DNA from: Gemmatimonadota bacterium
GTDB lineage: Bacteria; Latescibacterota; UBA2968; UBA8231
DNA: 33,605 nt
NCBI GenBank assembly: GCA_002712305.1
Contig: PATE01000010.1
Coordinates: 1 to 33,605 of the forward strand
Reading direction: 5' to 3'
Positions 1 to 8,521 of this stretch are shown piece by piece. A program made the translations under genes and the position numbers. Each line of letters begins with the position of its first letter. Positions within the stretch are counted from its first letter, which is position 1. Under the pieces are notes generated by a model. That model had not been told where the DNA came from and ran no database searches. It saw only the letters and a list, made by a program, of their open reading frames with translations.

Positions 1-2
1 AG

Positions 3-251
3 TTGCCCCCCAATCCGAACATCGACGTCCTCCGTAAAGAAGCCCGCCACCTCTTGCGCGCTTTTCACAGCGGCGACGCCGAGGCGACTCGGTCTGTCGA
101 GGCGCACGCAGAACATCTACCCCCATCCTCAACGTCCTTTTCTCTGCGCCATGCCCACCAGGTTGTGGCGCGTTAACACGGTTTCACCCGTTGGCAAGCC
201 CTACGCGAGAGCAGCACTTTGCTTGATCGTGAACTCGTAGGATTACGGTAA
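3..251 (+). pseudogene. Remnant of a small protein with the N-terminal helical domain found on many ankyrin-like proteins, interrupted by TAA
   Basis: The frame beginning at 3 reads LPPNPNIDVLRKEARHLLRA, then a stretch ending in LRHAHQVVAR before TAA at 174-176. This resembles an N-terminal domain common on ankyrin-repeat and uncharacterised proteins, of the form LPxxPxLexLrkqAkdLLrA...LadAqlVvAREhGFxsWpxLr. Immediately after the stop, in the same frame, comes HGFTRWQALRE, which is exactly the expected continuation with the TAA in place of a Glu codon. The frame then runs to TAA at 249-251. So the gene looks inactivated by a single substitution (GAA to TAA), or the base is an error. The true start probably lies just left of the window. 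The function of this domain is not known to me. Confidence 0.5.
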
Positions 252-351
252 AAGGATCCATTGTGAAGACTGATGCTGTGATCCATGGCCAAGAAGAAGA
301 ATGTTGGGCCTTGCAGAAACCACAGTTTGGCGCAGTTTTAGGAGAACGTGT

Positions 352-427
<76 letters not shown>

Positions 428-444
428 CTTTTTTTCAGGACGTC

Positions 445-483
445 AGGGGTCTCTGGCTCGAGTCAGAGACCCCTTCCTTTTTC
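445..483 (+). terminator. Rho-independent terminator of tRNA-Lys
   Basis: An 11-bp perfect stem (AGGGGTCTCTG at 445-455 with CAGAGACCCCT at 464-474) closes an 8-nt loop and is followed by TCCTTTTTTC. The T-run is on the plus side only, so it serves the tRNA. It does not serve the minus-strand operon that ends at 505. Confidence 0.85.
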
Positions 484-504
484 GATCTACGCTTGATCGT
501 CGCC

Positions 505-816
505 TCAGGGTGCGTCAGGAACGGCGGCACTTCCACTGATTGCAGCACTCACCCAGTCCATGAGCCCGAAAACGGCCAGCAAGTAGGGTGTCAGGAACAG
601 GAAAAGGAGCATCTGTGCCAGCCTGCGACGCTGGCGCAGCTTTCGTTCGATGTCAGGGGCTCCCGCGGCTCGCTCAGCGGCGGTGGAGAGCAGAATCCGA
701 TTCCACACCGTCAAATAGGCGACGGTGGCTGAGGCTCCGATGAGAATATGGAGAGCACTTTCGAGCACGTAGAGACTCGTTCCTATTTGTCCAGGACGAG
801 GTCCCGGCACCAGCAC
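505..816 (-). CDS. Small two-helix inner-membrane protein, unknown function
   Basis: I do not recognise the family. The 103-aa product has two hydrophobic segments. The first is about residues 17-40 (ALHILIGASATVAYLTVW), the second about 69-90 (MLLFLFLTPYLLAVFGLM). A basic, polar stretch (ERKLRQRRRL) lies between them, so both ends should be on the same side of the membrane. The longest reading starts at GTG 816 and overlaps the end of the dioxygenase gene by 34 nt. A GTG at 768, just after that gene's stop, gives an 87-aa form that keeps both helices and is equally plausible. It is the last gene of a minus-strand run with PhyH and glucarate dehydratase. Confidence 0.6.
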   Translation of the reverse strand: MLVPGPRPGQIGTSLYVLESALHILIGASATVAYLTVWNRILLSTAAERAAGAPDIERKLRQRRRLAQMLLFLFLTPYLLAVFGLMDWVSAAISGSAAVPDAP

Positions 817-1583
817 TGCGCACGCTCTGAGAGCGTCTCAAAGAGGTCAGGGGGCATACACGGTGCTAGTTCGCCCGGTCGTCGGAACCAGGGCGCATAG
901 TAACCGACGCTCGTCATGACCCGCGTCTGCTGCGACGTATTGGCCGTGCCTCCATGCCAGGTTCGTACATCCCGAATCAACGCCGCCCCCGCTGGGGCAC
1001 GCACGATGGACTGACGCATCCACTCCGGCTCCTGCTCAAGCGCCGGGGGCCGCTGCCGATTTCGTTGTGTGCAAGCGACGAACCGAGTTGCACCATTCTC
1101 TCGTGTGAAATCGACCATGGGAAAGTTGGCCACGATGAAGGGCGTCGGTAGGTCGGCCAGAACGATTCGCTGTTCGGGGTCGTTGAGACAGTCACCGATG
1201 TCGGAGTGCAGGTGCTGGATCTTGGCGCCGGGCAAGCTGTAGTCGCCACCTGCACCAGAGCAGACGAAATCCTCGCTCTCCCAGATGGCTGTTACGACAT
1301 CGACGACCGGGTCCAGTTCCACAAGCTGCGCCCACTCCGGGTGCTGAATCTGCTGGCCAAAGCTGTAGCGGGCGAATCCGCGATTCGCCTCTTCCAAGGC
1401 AATCGCCCCCGTCTGCTCGCCCACGACACGGTCAGCCCCTTGGCGGGCGAATTGCAGTTCGTCGGCCGTTAGTGCATCGGCGAGCAAGACAAAACCATCT
1501 CGTCGAAAGATCTGGACGGCTCTTTCGACTTCGCCTGCTGTTACCACTTCGAAATTGGCGAGCTGCTCAGTCATCGTAGCCAT
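783..1583 (-). CDS. Phytanoyl-CoA dioxygenase (PhyH) family Fe(II)/2-oxoglutarate oxygenase
   Basis: The 266-aa protein has the facial triad of a 2-oxoglutarate/Fe(II) oxygenase. HxD is seen as HSD at residues 126-128, the distal His is about 210 in RTWHGGTANTS, and Arg at about 221 is placed to bind 2-oxoglutarate. The N-terminal half starts with the FxxDGFVLL segment typical of PhyH proteins. The family hydroxylates many small molecules, including acyl-CoAs, ectoine and natural products, so the substrate cannot be read from the sequence. There is no signal peptide, so it is cytoplasmic. It starts 9 nt after the glucarate dehydratase stop, so the two are probably co-transcribed and may act on related sugar-acid or carboxylate compounds. 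A second ATG at 1574 is an alternative start. Neither ATG has a good ribosome binding site. Confidence 0.85.
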   Translation of the reverse strand: MATMTEQLANFEVVTAGEVERAVQIFRRDGFVLLADALTADELQFARQGADRVVGEQTGAIALEEANRGFARYSFGQQIQHPEWAQLVELDPVVDVVTAIWESEDFVCSGAGGDYSLPGAKIQHLHSDIGDCLNDPEQRIVLADLPTPFIVANFPMVDFTRENGATRFVACTQRNRQRPPALEQEPEWMRQSIVRAPAGAALIRDVRTWHGGTANTSQQTRVMTSVGYYAPWFRRPGELAPCMPPDLFETLSERAQCWCRDLVLDK

Positions 1584-1592
1584 AGAGGGCTA

Positions 1593-2879
1593 TTACCACC
1601 TTGTGGATTGGAAAGCCCAGCCGGGCTCGATCTTCTGCATTTCGATCTCATCGTCACGATGAGTCAGTCCGCACTTCAGATACTGTTCATGCTGCTTCGC
1701 AAGAGCCTGGCGATCCAACTCGACGCCGAGGCCAGGCCCTTCGGGAATGGCCAGACAACCTTCATCGAATTCGAAGCGGCCCCCCACGACCACCTCTTCC
1801 GACTGCCAGGGATAGTGGGTGTCGACGGCATAAGTCAGATTCGGAACGGCCGCGGCCAGGTGGGTCATCGCGGCCAGACTGATGCCTGCGTGGCTGTTGG
1901 AGTGCATGGACAGCCCTCGGTCAAAGGTGCTGCAGAAACGACCGAGTTCGACGGAGGCCCTGAGCCCTCCCCAGTAGTGGTGGTCGGCGAGAATGATATC
2001 CTCCGATCCTAGTCGCACGCTGCCGGGCAGGTCCTCGAAACCGGTGGTGCACATGTTGGTCGCCAGGGGGATGTCGACCTTCTCTCGTACAGCCGCCATC
2101 CCTTCCTGGCCCCTGGCTGGGTCTTCGAAGTATTCAAGGAGCCCCTCCAGTTCCTTGCCCCAGCGTATGGCTGTCTCTACCGACCAGACTGCGTTCGGGT
2201 CCAATCGCAGAGGCACATCAGGGCCGAAGGCGTCGCGCAGGGCCCGGATGCAATCGACTTCGATGGACGGATCGAGGGCTCCCCCTTTCAGTTTCACCGA
2301 CTGGAACCCAAAGGCCTCACACATGGCCTGGGCTTGAGCGACGATGTCGTCGGGTGTCAGGGCCTCGGCTTGGCGTCCGGCTGCCCATCCGGAGGCTGCC
2401 GGATCGGTTCCGAATTCCAGTTCACCACCGGCGCCCTCGTGCTTGAGGAACAGATAGGCGGAGAACGGAACGCGGTCGCGTGCGCGGCCCCCGAGCAGAT
2501 CGACAACCGGGCGATCAGTCGCCTTTCCCACGAGGTCAAGACAAGCCACCTCAAGAGCGGAGAACATGTGAACGAGTTTGCGCTGATCCCAGGGCTGCGT
2601 CCCACGCTGATCGCCACTGTCAGCGCCATAGCGACTCTCCAAGGCCTCCCACAGCCGTGTGGTTTCGTACGGACTGCAGCCGACGACGACCTCCGCCGCC
2701 GAGAGCAGCGCCTGCCGCGTGTCCTCGCTTCCGGGAATCTCGCTGATGCCACTGATCCCGTCCTCGCTGACTAATTCGACGACGATTCGCAACGCATAGG
2801 GTGCGTGCAGGCCTGCGGCGTTGCGCAGTGGGGGATCGCTGATCGCGATAGGAGTGACATTCAGCTCGCGGATCTTCAA
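1593..2879 (-). CDS. gudD: Glucarate dehydratase-type enolase-superfamily enzyme
   Basis: The 428-aa product belongs to the mandelate racemase/enolase superfamily, glucarate dehydratase branch. That branch removes water from D-glucarate (or L-idarate) to give 5-keto-4-deoxyglucarate. Visible active-site elements are the KxK motif (K196-L-K198 in SVKLKGG), the likely Mg ligands D227 (RLDPNAVW), E252 (YFEDP) and N275 (NMCTT), and the H326/D299 dyad (LSMHSNSHAGIS and ILADHHYWGG). DTHYPWQ near the C-terminus is typical of the branch. I start it at TTG 2879 (MKIRELNVTPIA...). The longer open frame, up to 3356, reads through low-complexity sequence opposite another gene and is not family-like. No glucarate transporter or aldolase is adjacent. 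The branch assignment is firm. The exact substrate is inference, because GudX-type paralogs exist. Confidence 0.88.
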   Translation of the reverse strand: MKIRELNVTPIAISDPPLRNAAGLHAPYALRIVVELVSEDGISGISEIPGSEDTRQALLSAAEVVVGCSPYETTRLWEALESRYGADSGDQRGTQPWDQRKLVHMFSALEVACLDLVGKATDRPVVDLLGGRARDRVPFSAYLFLKHEGAGGELEFGTDPAASGWAAGRQAEALTPDDIVAQAQAMCEAFGFQSVKLKGGALDPSIEVDCIRALRDAFGPDVPLRLDPNAVWSVETAIRWGKELEGLLEYFEDPARGQEGMAAVREKVDIPLATNMCTTGFEDLPGSVRLGSEDIILADHHYWGGLRASVELGRFCSTFDRGLSMHSNSHAGISLAAMTHLAAAVPNLTYAVDTHYPWQSEEVVVGGRFEFDEGCLAIPEGPGLGVELDRQALAKQHEQYLKCGLTHRDDEIEMQKIEPGWAFQSTRW

Positions 2880-2955
2880 AGGTGGTCTCCGGCGCGGGAT
2901 GGGTGTGAGGGAGCGACATATTGTGTTATTTTCGATGCATGCGGGCAATAGGCAT

Positions 2956-3369
2956 ATGGACAACGGGCCTGGGCGATGTGTTCCAGCAAGGACGATCTTG
3001 AAGACCGGCGGAGGGTCTCTCGTCTTTCTTCTCGCTGCGGGAGTTCTGCTCACCTCAGCCCTGGCCGGTGGACAAATTTGGGCCATCACGGGGTCCGTTG
3101 ACGCGGGGGTGCTGTCCGGTGTTTCTGTCGCAGCGGTCATGGCAGTGGCAGCACGCGCGTTGTACGGCCAGATCAGCAGAGCGGGACGCAAGAAGATGTT
3201 CGCATCGGTAGAGGAGTTGCAGGATGGGGAATTCGTCGAGATTCGAGACCCCATGGAGGACAGTGCACGAACCGTGGTCACGACCAAGGCCCAGGAGCGC
3301 CCCGACCGAGTGGCGGAATCGCTTCGCTCCATAATGTCGACGAAGAACAAACCCACCAGGAAGCGCTGA
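2956..3369 (+). CDS. Small membrane protein with a cytoplasmic tail, unknown function
   Basis: I do not recognise the family. From ATG 2956 the product is about 137 aa. It has two hydrophobic helices (SLVFLLAAGVLLTSALAGG and VLSGVSVAAVMAVAARAL) followed by a 60-residue charged tail ending in KNKPTRKR. Two helices plus a basic end suggest both termini in the cytoplasm. Other in-frame starts are ATG 2935 and TTG 2998, and none has a clear ribosome binding site. It diverges from the glucarate dehydratase gene and lies about 50 nt upstream of the TolC-family gene, with which it could share a transcript. Confidence 0.55.
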   Translation: MDNGPGRCVPARTILKTGGGSLVFLLAAGVLLTSALAGGQIWAITGSVDAGVLSGVSVAAVMAVAARALYGQISRAGRKKMFASVEELQDGEFVEIRDPMEDSARTVVTTKAQERPDRVAESLRSIMSTKNKPTRKR

Positions 3370-3418
3370 CAGGATATGTCTGACGATGGGAAGTGGGAGT
3401 CTGGGGTCTGAGTTGATC

Positions 3419-4777
3419 ATGAGAATGATGCTGGCCATGGCCCTTTTGCTGGTTTGGGGCTCATTTTCGCTCGCGCAAGAGCACCTGCATCTGACGACGA
3501 CGACGGCCATCGAACGTGCCATGGAACACAACGAGTCGGTCTTGATCGCCGGGAGTCAGCGACGGGGGGCACGTCATCGTCTTCGCGAAGCAAGAGCGGA
3601 CGGCCTTCCTTCGCTCGATGCAAACTTCAACTATACACGAAACTGGCTTCTTCCGACGTTCATCTTTGCCGATCAGATCGTCAAGATTGGCAGTGACAAC
3701 AACCTCACAGGTGCACTGACCCTTCGTCAGCCTCTGTACACAGGAGGGCGGGTTCGAGGTGGCCTTCGGCGCGCACGGCACGAAGCCGCTTCGAGCAAGC
3801 AGGGGCAGCGTCTCATTCAGCAGCAGATCGCGGCCCAGGTGGAAGTGGCCATCTACGATCATCTGCTGGCTGCTGAGATCCTCGAGGTCAATCGCATTGC
3901 CCTCGCCCGTGCCCGGGCGAATCTTCAGCAGGTGTCGGCACTACACCGCGTGGGACAGGCAAGTGAGTTTGATCTGACGCGGGCTCGCGTGCAGGTGTCG
4001 ACGGCAGGCGCAGATTCGGTGGCCCGCGCCAGCCAGTTCGAAGTGGCCGAGATGGCTCTGAAGGACCTGATCGGCGTGTCTCTTGGCCAGCAGATCGTCC
4101 TGGATGCACAGTTCCGGCAGCGTACCTCTTTGCCGACGCATGATCTGCAAGGACTCATCGAAACCGCTCAGAAGCGCCGTCCCGAGCTGAGGCAGTGGCG
4201 GGAGCTGATCAACGCACAACGAGGGGCCATGTCCGTCGCTCAGGCGGGTGGGCGCCCAAATCTCGATCTGGTGGCCAATGGGCAGATGCAGTTTCAGGAC
4301 GATGCCATCGCAGATGCGACGGACTCAGATCAATGGCGACGCAGTTGGTTTACCGGTGTTGTGCTCAGCATCCCTCTCTTCGACGGACGGCGGGCGCACG
4401 CACAGACGGCGCAGACAAAGCAGCAGATTCGCCAACTGAAGCTCGAGCAGGTGCGCACGGTTCGCACGATCGAACGACAGGTGCGCCAGGCACTTCTCGA
4501 TCTACGCGAAGCACAGGGACGGTTGCGTGCGCGACAGGGGTCGGTAGGTCAGGCGCAGAAGGGATTGCAGGACGCTGAGACCCGCTATCGCACCGGGAGT
4601 GGTCGTCAGTTGGAAGTCCTGGATGCCCAGTTGACACTCGTCGAGGCTGAAACCGAGTCCGCCAGGGCATACCGAGATCAAGCGGCTGCCCTGGTCGGGC
4701 TCGAACTGGCCGTTGGTACCGTGGCAGAACAGGGCAACGGGGACAGCCGATCGAGGTCGGCTGATACAGAGCCATAG
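3419..4777 (+). CDS. TolC-family outer membrane efflux protein
   Basis: The 452-aa protein is an outer-membrane channel of the TolC/OEP family, which normally trimerises and docks on an RND, ABC or MFS pump. A signal peptide is clear (MRMMLAMALLLVWGSFSLAQ, cut near SLA/QE), and this decides the start at ATG 3419 over an in-frame ATG at 3386. Two OEP repeats follow, each a long amphipathic helical hairpin with a beta segment. Typical pieces are LPSLDANFNYTRN, LTLRQPLYTGGRVRG, VGQASEFDLTRARVQV, then a second half with GRPNLDLVANGQMQF, SIPLFDGRRAHAQ and YRTGSGRQLEVLDAQLTL. The C-terminal 15 residues are polar. No membrane-fusion protein or pump gene is next to it, so its partner must be elsewhere. 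Confidence 0.9.
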   Translation: MRMMLAMALLLVWGSFSLAQEHLHLTTTTAIERAMEHNESVLIAGSQRRGARHRLREARADGLPSLDANFNYTRNWLLPTFIFADQIVKIGSDNNLTGALTLRQPLYTGGRVRGGLRRARHEAASSKQGQRLIQQQIAAQVEVAIYDHLLAAEILEVNRIALARARANLQQVSALHRVGQASEFDLTRARVQVSTAGADSVARASQFEVAEMALKDLIGVSLGQQIVLDAQFRQRTSLPTHDLQGLIETAQKRRPELRQWRELINAQRGAMSVAQAGGRPNLDLVANGQMQFQDDAIADATDSDQWRRSWFTGVVLSIPLFDGRRAHAQTAQTKQQIRQLKLEQVRTVRTIERQVRQALLDLREAQGRLRARQGSVGQAQKGLQDAETRYRTGSGRQLEVLDAQLTLVEAETESARAYRDQAAALVGLELAVGTVAEQGNGDSRSRSADTEP

Positions 4778-4785
4778 GGACAGGT

Positions 4786-5916
4786 TTGATCAACCCCACC
4801 AGCAGCACGACGGTGCCTGCAGGCTTGTCTCCAGGCAGCCCCACACAAGCCCATATCGATGAGGCGCGATTGCAGGAGGCTTACTCGCTCGTGAGCAGTT
4901 GGGTTGCCGAGGGCAACGCATCAGGAGCTGTCGTGGCAGTCGCGCGAGGCGGCTATTGCCTGGAACCTCAAGCATTCGGGACTCGTCGTTGGCGACAAGA
5001 CGCGCGCCCTATGGCGGCTGACGATGTTTTCCTGGTGGCATCGGTCACGAAACCGGTTACCGCCGCAGCCCTCATGCTGCAGGTCGCCGCGGGTCGAGCA
5101 CGACTGATGGATCGAGTCGGCGATTATCTGCCCGAATTCACCGGTGACGGGCGCGAGTCGATCCTGCTCCAGCACCTGTTGACGCACACCTCGGGGCTCC
5201 CTGACATGCTCGAGACCAACGATCAACTGCGGATCGAACACGCGGATCTTTCCCGATTCGTTGAAGGGGCGTGCAGAGCGCCTTTGTTGTTTGGCGCCGG
5301 TGAGCGTGTCAGCTACCAGAGCATGGGTACGCTGCTGGCCGGTGAGATCGCGGCTGTTTTGTCCGGTCAATCTCTGCCGGAACTGATGGAGACAGAGCTG
5401 TTCGCACCTTCGGGGATGTCGAGCACGATCCTCGGCTACGACCCGAGGTTGGATGATCGCGTCGTTGCCGTCGATCTGCCGGACGGCGTCGAGCAGGAGT
5501 CCGATTGGCACTGGAACAGCGATTACTGGAGGTATCTGGGCGCGCCCTGGGGAGGAATGCACGCCAGTGCCACCGATCTGCTCGGCTGGCTTGAACTGTT
5601 TCTGCGCGCGGGGAAACAGGATCGCGATCAGGTCGTGGATGCCTCCCTCTGCGGCCAGATGTCAATCGATCAGACCGGCCAAGTGGTTGGACTCAACGAC
5701 ACCGACCGACTGAGCAATCGCTGGGGGTTGGGCTGGCGCATCGGTGCCTGGGGGGAGATGGGCTCCAAGCAGAGCTTTTCACATGGTGGCGCCACTGGCA
5801 CGTTGGTCGGCGCAGACCCGTCCACGGGGCTCAGTTGTGTTTTGTTGAGTACACGCCCCGGCGCTCCCTTAAGTGAGTTTCTCTCGGCGATTCAGCGTGC
5901 AGTACTCACGGAATGA
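4786..5916 (+). CDS. Serine hydrolase of the beta-lactamase class C / DD-peptidase fold
   Basis: The 376-aa protein carries the three motifs of the class C beta-lactamase/penicillin-binding-protein fold. They are SxxK (S86-V-T-K89), a Y-x-S motif (Y177-Q-S179, YxN in AmpC) and HGG near residue 335 (SFSHGGATG), replacing KTG. LLTHTSGLPD is the usual family landmark. No signal peptide or transmembrane segment is visible, so it may be cytoplasmic. That argues against a periplasmic beta-lactamase and for an esterase or peptidase role. The start is TTG 4786, preceded by AGGGACAGG, 8 nt after the TolC-family stop. The substrate cannot be told. Confidence 0.85.
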   Translation: MINPTSSTTVPAGLSPGSPTQAHIDEARLQEAYSLVSSWVAEGNASGAVVAVARGGYCLEPQAFGTRRWRQDARPMAADDVFLVASVTKPVTAAALMLQVAAGRARLMDRVGDYLPEFTGDGRESILLQHLLTHTSGLPDMLETNDQLRIEHADLSRFVEGACRAPLLFGAGERVSYQSMGTLLAGEIAAVLSGQSLPELMETELFAPSGMSSTILGYDPRLDDRVVAVDLPDGVEQESDWHWNSDYWRYLGAPWGGMHASATDLLGWLELFLRAGKQDRDQVVDASLCGQMSIDQTGQVVGLNDTDRLSNRWGLGWRIGAWGEMGSKQSFSHGGATGTLVGADPSTGLSCVLLSTRPGAPLSEFLSAIQRAVLTE

Positions 5917-5953
5917 CGGTTGCTCGACGAACCCCTCAAATGACGACTGAACA

Positions 5954-7174
5954 GTGATGACAGATCAACGGAACTTCAAGGTTCGCGCTTCACACTGCGA
6001 CCATCGAGCCTCCGAGGACGAGATCCTCGAGACCCTTCGACGGACAACTGCGCCACTGTCGCGCTCGTGGGAACGTTTGGAGAAGGCAGGGCGCATTGTG
6101 CTGAAATTCAACATGATCAAGGCGCCCGGCGGTGTGATGTATTATGCGGGGCGTCGACGCGAACTGGTTGACGATGCGTTCTGCCGTGCGACACTCCGCT
6201 TACTCAGAGAGCGTACGAGCGCAGAGCTGATCGCCACCGACACCTATCCCTATGGCAACGGGCATGTGACACCCGACGATTTCAACTACCGCTACCTGTT
6301 AGATGAGTTCGGTGTCCGTTATGTCGATTCGAACCTGCCACCCTTCAAGACCTTTGACGTACCCGGTGGCGGATGCATGTTCGATCGCTATGTACTGAAT
6401 GAGGTATTCTCCGAAGCTGATGAAGTGGTGTCCGTCGCGAAGATGAAGAATCATGCCTTCATGGGTGTCACCCTTACGCTGAAGAATCTGTTCGGTCTGC
6501 CCCCGATGATTCCGCCGCAGGGGCGCACACGCTCCTACTATCACCATCTTATTCGACTATCCTATGTCCTGCCCGACCTCGGCATGATCACCGATCCCTG
6601 TCTCAACATCGTTGACGCGCTGACGGGACAGAAGTGGCGCGAGTGGGGCGGCGACGGACGGATCTGTGACACGATGCTGGCAGGCGACCATCCCGTTGCC
6701 ACGGATGCCTGTGGCACGCGCTTGATGGGACACGATCCGCAGAGCGATTGGCCTGTGCCTCCCTTTCGTCGTGATCGAAACCATCTGCTGATCGCCGCCC
6801 AGCACGGGTACGGGAGTGTGGATATCGATCAGGACGTCGACTTTGAGTCTGAGGTCGAGGGACCACTGGCCGATTTCGATTCCGAGGAAACCGACTCAAG
6901 TGCAACGGTCGCCAGTTGGAGACGCACAACCTGTGAGCAGGGGCTGATCTATCAGGACAAAGCAAGAGAATTCTACGACCAGTATCGCGGGCAGTATATC
7001 TACTTGCAGGATGGTGAGGTCGTGTGGAATGGAGAGGACCCGAGGAATCTCGGAAGCCGACGGCAACTCAGCGGAGAGCGAAAGAACTCAGCCCTCTGGC
7101 TGAAGCTCGTGGATCCAGATGAGACAGAAGGCGAAGTCTTTGGCGCCTACGAGGAATGCCTGACGGCGGCATGA
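5954..7174 (+). CDS. DUF362 domain protein
   Basis: The 406-aa protein matches the DUF362 family in its core pieces: IVLKFNMIKAPGG, TDTYPYGNG, VVSVAKMKNHAFMGVTLTLKN (read in parts), LNIVDALTGQKW, and MLAGDHPVATDACGTRLMG. Many DUF362 proteins carry a C-terminal ferredoxin domain. Here there is no CxxCxxC cluster, and the last 130 residues are acidic and unrecognised. The family's reaction is unknown. GTG 5954 is directly followed by ATG 5957, so either may start. The stop (TGA 7172-7174) overlaps ATG 7171 of the next frame, suggesting translational coupling with the kinase gene. Confidence 0.8.
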   Translation: MMTDQRNFKVRASHCDHRASEDEILETLRRTTAPLSRSWERLEKAGRIVLKFNMIKAPGGVMYYAGRRRELVDDAFCRATLRLLRERTSAELIATDTYPYGNGHVTPDDFNYRYLLDEFGVRYVDSNLPPFKTFDVPGGGCMFDRYVLNEVFSEADEVVSVAKMKNHAFMGVTLTLKNLFGLPPMIPPQGRTRSYYHHLIRLSYVLPDLGMITDPCLNIVDALTGQKWREWGGDGRICDTMLAGDHPVATDACGTRLMGHDPQSDWPVPPFRRDRNHLLIAAQHGYGSVDIDQDVDFESEVEGPLADFDSEETDSSATVASWRRTTCEQGLIYQDKAREFYDQYRGQYIYLQDGEVVWNGEDPRNLGSRRQLSGERKNSALWLKLVDPDETEGEVFGAYEECLTAA

Positions 7175-7182
7175 GGGATCAC

Positions 7183-7911
7183 ATGGAGGCGCTTGGAATC
7201 GACATCGGCGGTACGGGGATTAAAGGGGCGCCGGTCAATACCGTGACGGGCCAGCTGCTGACTGAGCGTTATCGGCTGCCCACACCCCAGCCCGCAACCC
7301 CGGAGGCCATGACCGAGACGGTCCACCAAATCGTCGAGTACTTTGACTGGAAGGGCCCCGTGGGAGCGGGGTTCCCTGCCATCATTCACCAGGGCGTAGC
7401 CAAGTCTGCTGCCAATATCGACCCGTCATGGATTGGCCGAGACGTGCGCGCCATGTTCGAGGATGCCTGCGGGTGCCCGGTCACCGTTCTCAACGATGCA
7501 GATGCGGCGGGAACTGCAGAGGTTCGCTTCGGCGCAGGTGCGGGGCGTGATGGGGTCGTGCTGGTGCTGACACTGGGGACGGGAATTGGTTCGGCCCTGT
7601 TCACCGACGGGCACTTGGTGCCGAACACAGAGTTTGGCCACATTGAGATCGGTGGCAAGGTGGCCGAAACTCGAGCAGCCGATAGTGCCCGGGAGCGTGA
7701 AGAGTTATCGTGGAAGAAGTGGGCCCGACGCCTCGATCGTTATCTTGATCGCCTGGTCTTCTATCTCTCGCCCGAGATGATTATCATCGGTGGGGGAGTG
7801 AGTAGAAAACACGAGAAATTCCTGCCGCTCCTAACGATCGATGCCCCTATCGAACCGGCGCAGTTGCGCAATCAGGCGGGCATCATCGGCGCCGCAGCAG
7901 CAGCGATATAG
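7183..7911 (+). CDS. ppgK: ROK-family sugar kinase, polyphosphate glucokinase-like
   Basis: The 242-aa product is a ROK-family kinase closest in pattern to polyphosphate/ATP glucokinases (glucose to glucose-6-phosphate). Seen are the phosphate-1 loop [11 protein letters not shown] at the N-terminus, the sugar-binding/catalytic segment [29 protein letters not shown] (phosphate-2), the [11 protein letters not shown] segment, and [14 protein letters not shown] (adenosine region). The zinc-binding CxCGxxGC insert of classical ROK repressors and glucokinases is missing, as in PPGK. ATG 7183 is preceded by GAGGG at 7173-7177. ATG 7171, overlapping the previous stop as ATGA, is an alternative start. 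The phosphate donor (polyphosphate, ATP or both) cannot be settled from sequence. Confidence 0.83.
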   Translation: MEALGIDIGGTGIKGAPVNTVTGQLLTERYRLPTPQPATPEAMTETVHQIVEYFDWKGPVGAGFPAIIHQGVAKSAANIDPSWIGRDVRAMFEDACGCPVTVLNDADAAGTAEVRFGAGAGRDGVVLVLTLGTGIGSALFTDGHLVPNTEFGHIEIGGKVAETRAADSAREREELSWKKWARRLDRYLDRLVFYLSPEMIIIGGGVSRKHEKFLPLLTIDAPIEPAQLRNQAGIIGAAAAAI

Positions 7912-7994
7912 GGCATCTGTGTGCGTTGAAAAGTGTGACGCCACCCACGTCGCTGATTACCTTTTGATCATCCATTTGCGAACCAGAGAGAATC

Positions 7995-8396
7995 ATGCTC
8001 AGAGGTGACAAGGAACTGATCGTCGTCGGGGATCGTGTGTTGCTGCGACTCGACGAGCAAGAACAGCGCACAGAGGTGGGGCTCTATCTGCCACCAACTG
8101 CGTTGGAAAAGGAAAATGTGCAGAGCGGGAGGGTCGAGGAAGTCGGTCCCGGCATTCCACTGCCTCCGAAGACGGATGATGAGGATGTTCCCTGGGCCGA
8201 AGGTGGGGAGCAGATGCGCTACATCCCGCTGCAGCCTCAGAAGGGGGACCATGCGATCTTCACAAAGAAGGATGCAGTGGAGATCAAGTTCGACCACGAG
8301 AAGTACGTTGTCGTGCCGCACGGTGCCATTCTTGTATTGGTGAGGAATACGGGATTGCTCGATGGCCCCACGTTGCTGACGCCCGACGAGAACTGA
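7995..8396 (+). CDS. Divergent GroES (Cpn10)-like co-chaperonin
   Basis: The 133-aa protein follows the Cpn10 pattern: VVGDRVLLRLDEQEQRTEVG, LYLPPTALEKENVQSGRVEE, VGPGIPLP, QKGDHAIFTKKDAVEIKFDH, EKYVVVPHGAILVLV. It is longer than usual GroES (about 95 aa). There is an insert around residues 55-75 (PKTDDEDVPWAEGGEQMR) in the roof-loop area, and a C-terminal tail. The mobile loop that contacts GroEL normally reads GGIV/IL; here it is VGLYLP. No groEL gene is adjacent. It could be an auxiliary co-chaperonin or a protein that reuses the fold. AGAGAG precedes the ATG. The gene ends just before a strong hairpin. Confidence 0.78.
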   Translation: MLRGDKELIVVGDRVLLRLDEQEQRTEVGLYLPPTALEKENVQSGRVEEVGPGIPLPPKTDDEDVPWAEGGEQMRYIPLQPQKGDHAIFTKKDAVEIKFDHEKYVVVPHGAILVLVRNTGLLDGPTLLTPDEN

Positions 8397-8446
8397 CCCT
8401 GGGCAACGCACGGCTAACAGGCGCTCTCGACGTTCGCGTACAAGAG

Positions 8447-8482
8447 AAAGGGCCCCACCTCGCATCGAGGTGGGGCCCTTTT
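8447..8482. terminator. Bidirectional terminator between the GroES-like gene and the oxidase operon
   Basis: A 15-bp perfect stem (AAGGGCCCCACCTCG at 8448-8462 with its complement at 8466-8480) closes a 3-nt loop. It is flanked by GAGAAA on the left and TTTTC on the right. It lies between two convergent genes (stops at 8396 plus and 8522 minus) and can serve both. The plus side has the better T-run. Confidence 0.85.
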
Positions 8483-8521
8483 CGATTCTCTTTCGGGATC
8501 TGTCGCGCTGCGACGTATCGA

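Noticed and set aside
2880-3356. N-terminal extension of the glucarate dehydratase frame (about 159 more residues)
   Set aside because: The extension is opposite a plausible plus-strand membrane protein, is serine- and arginine-rich and has no family counterpart. The enzyme is of normal length from TTG 2879.
4786-5916. Assigning the serine hydrolase as a true AmpC beta-lactamase
   Set aside because: There is no signal peptide, YxN is YQS and KTG is HGG. These fit esterase/DD-peptidase-like family members at least as well.
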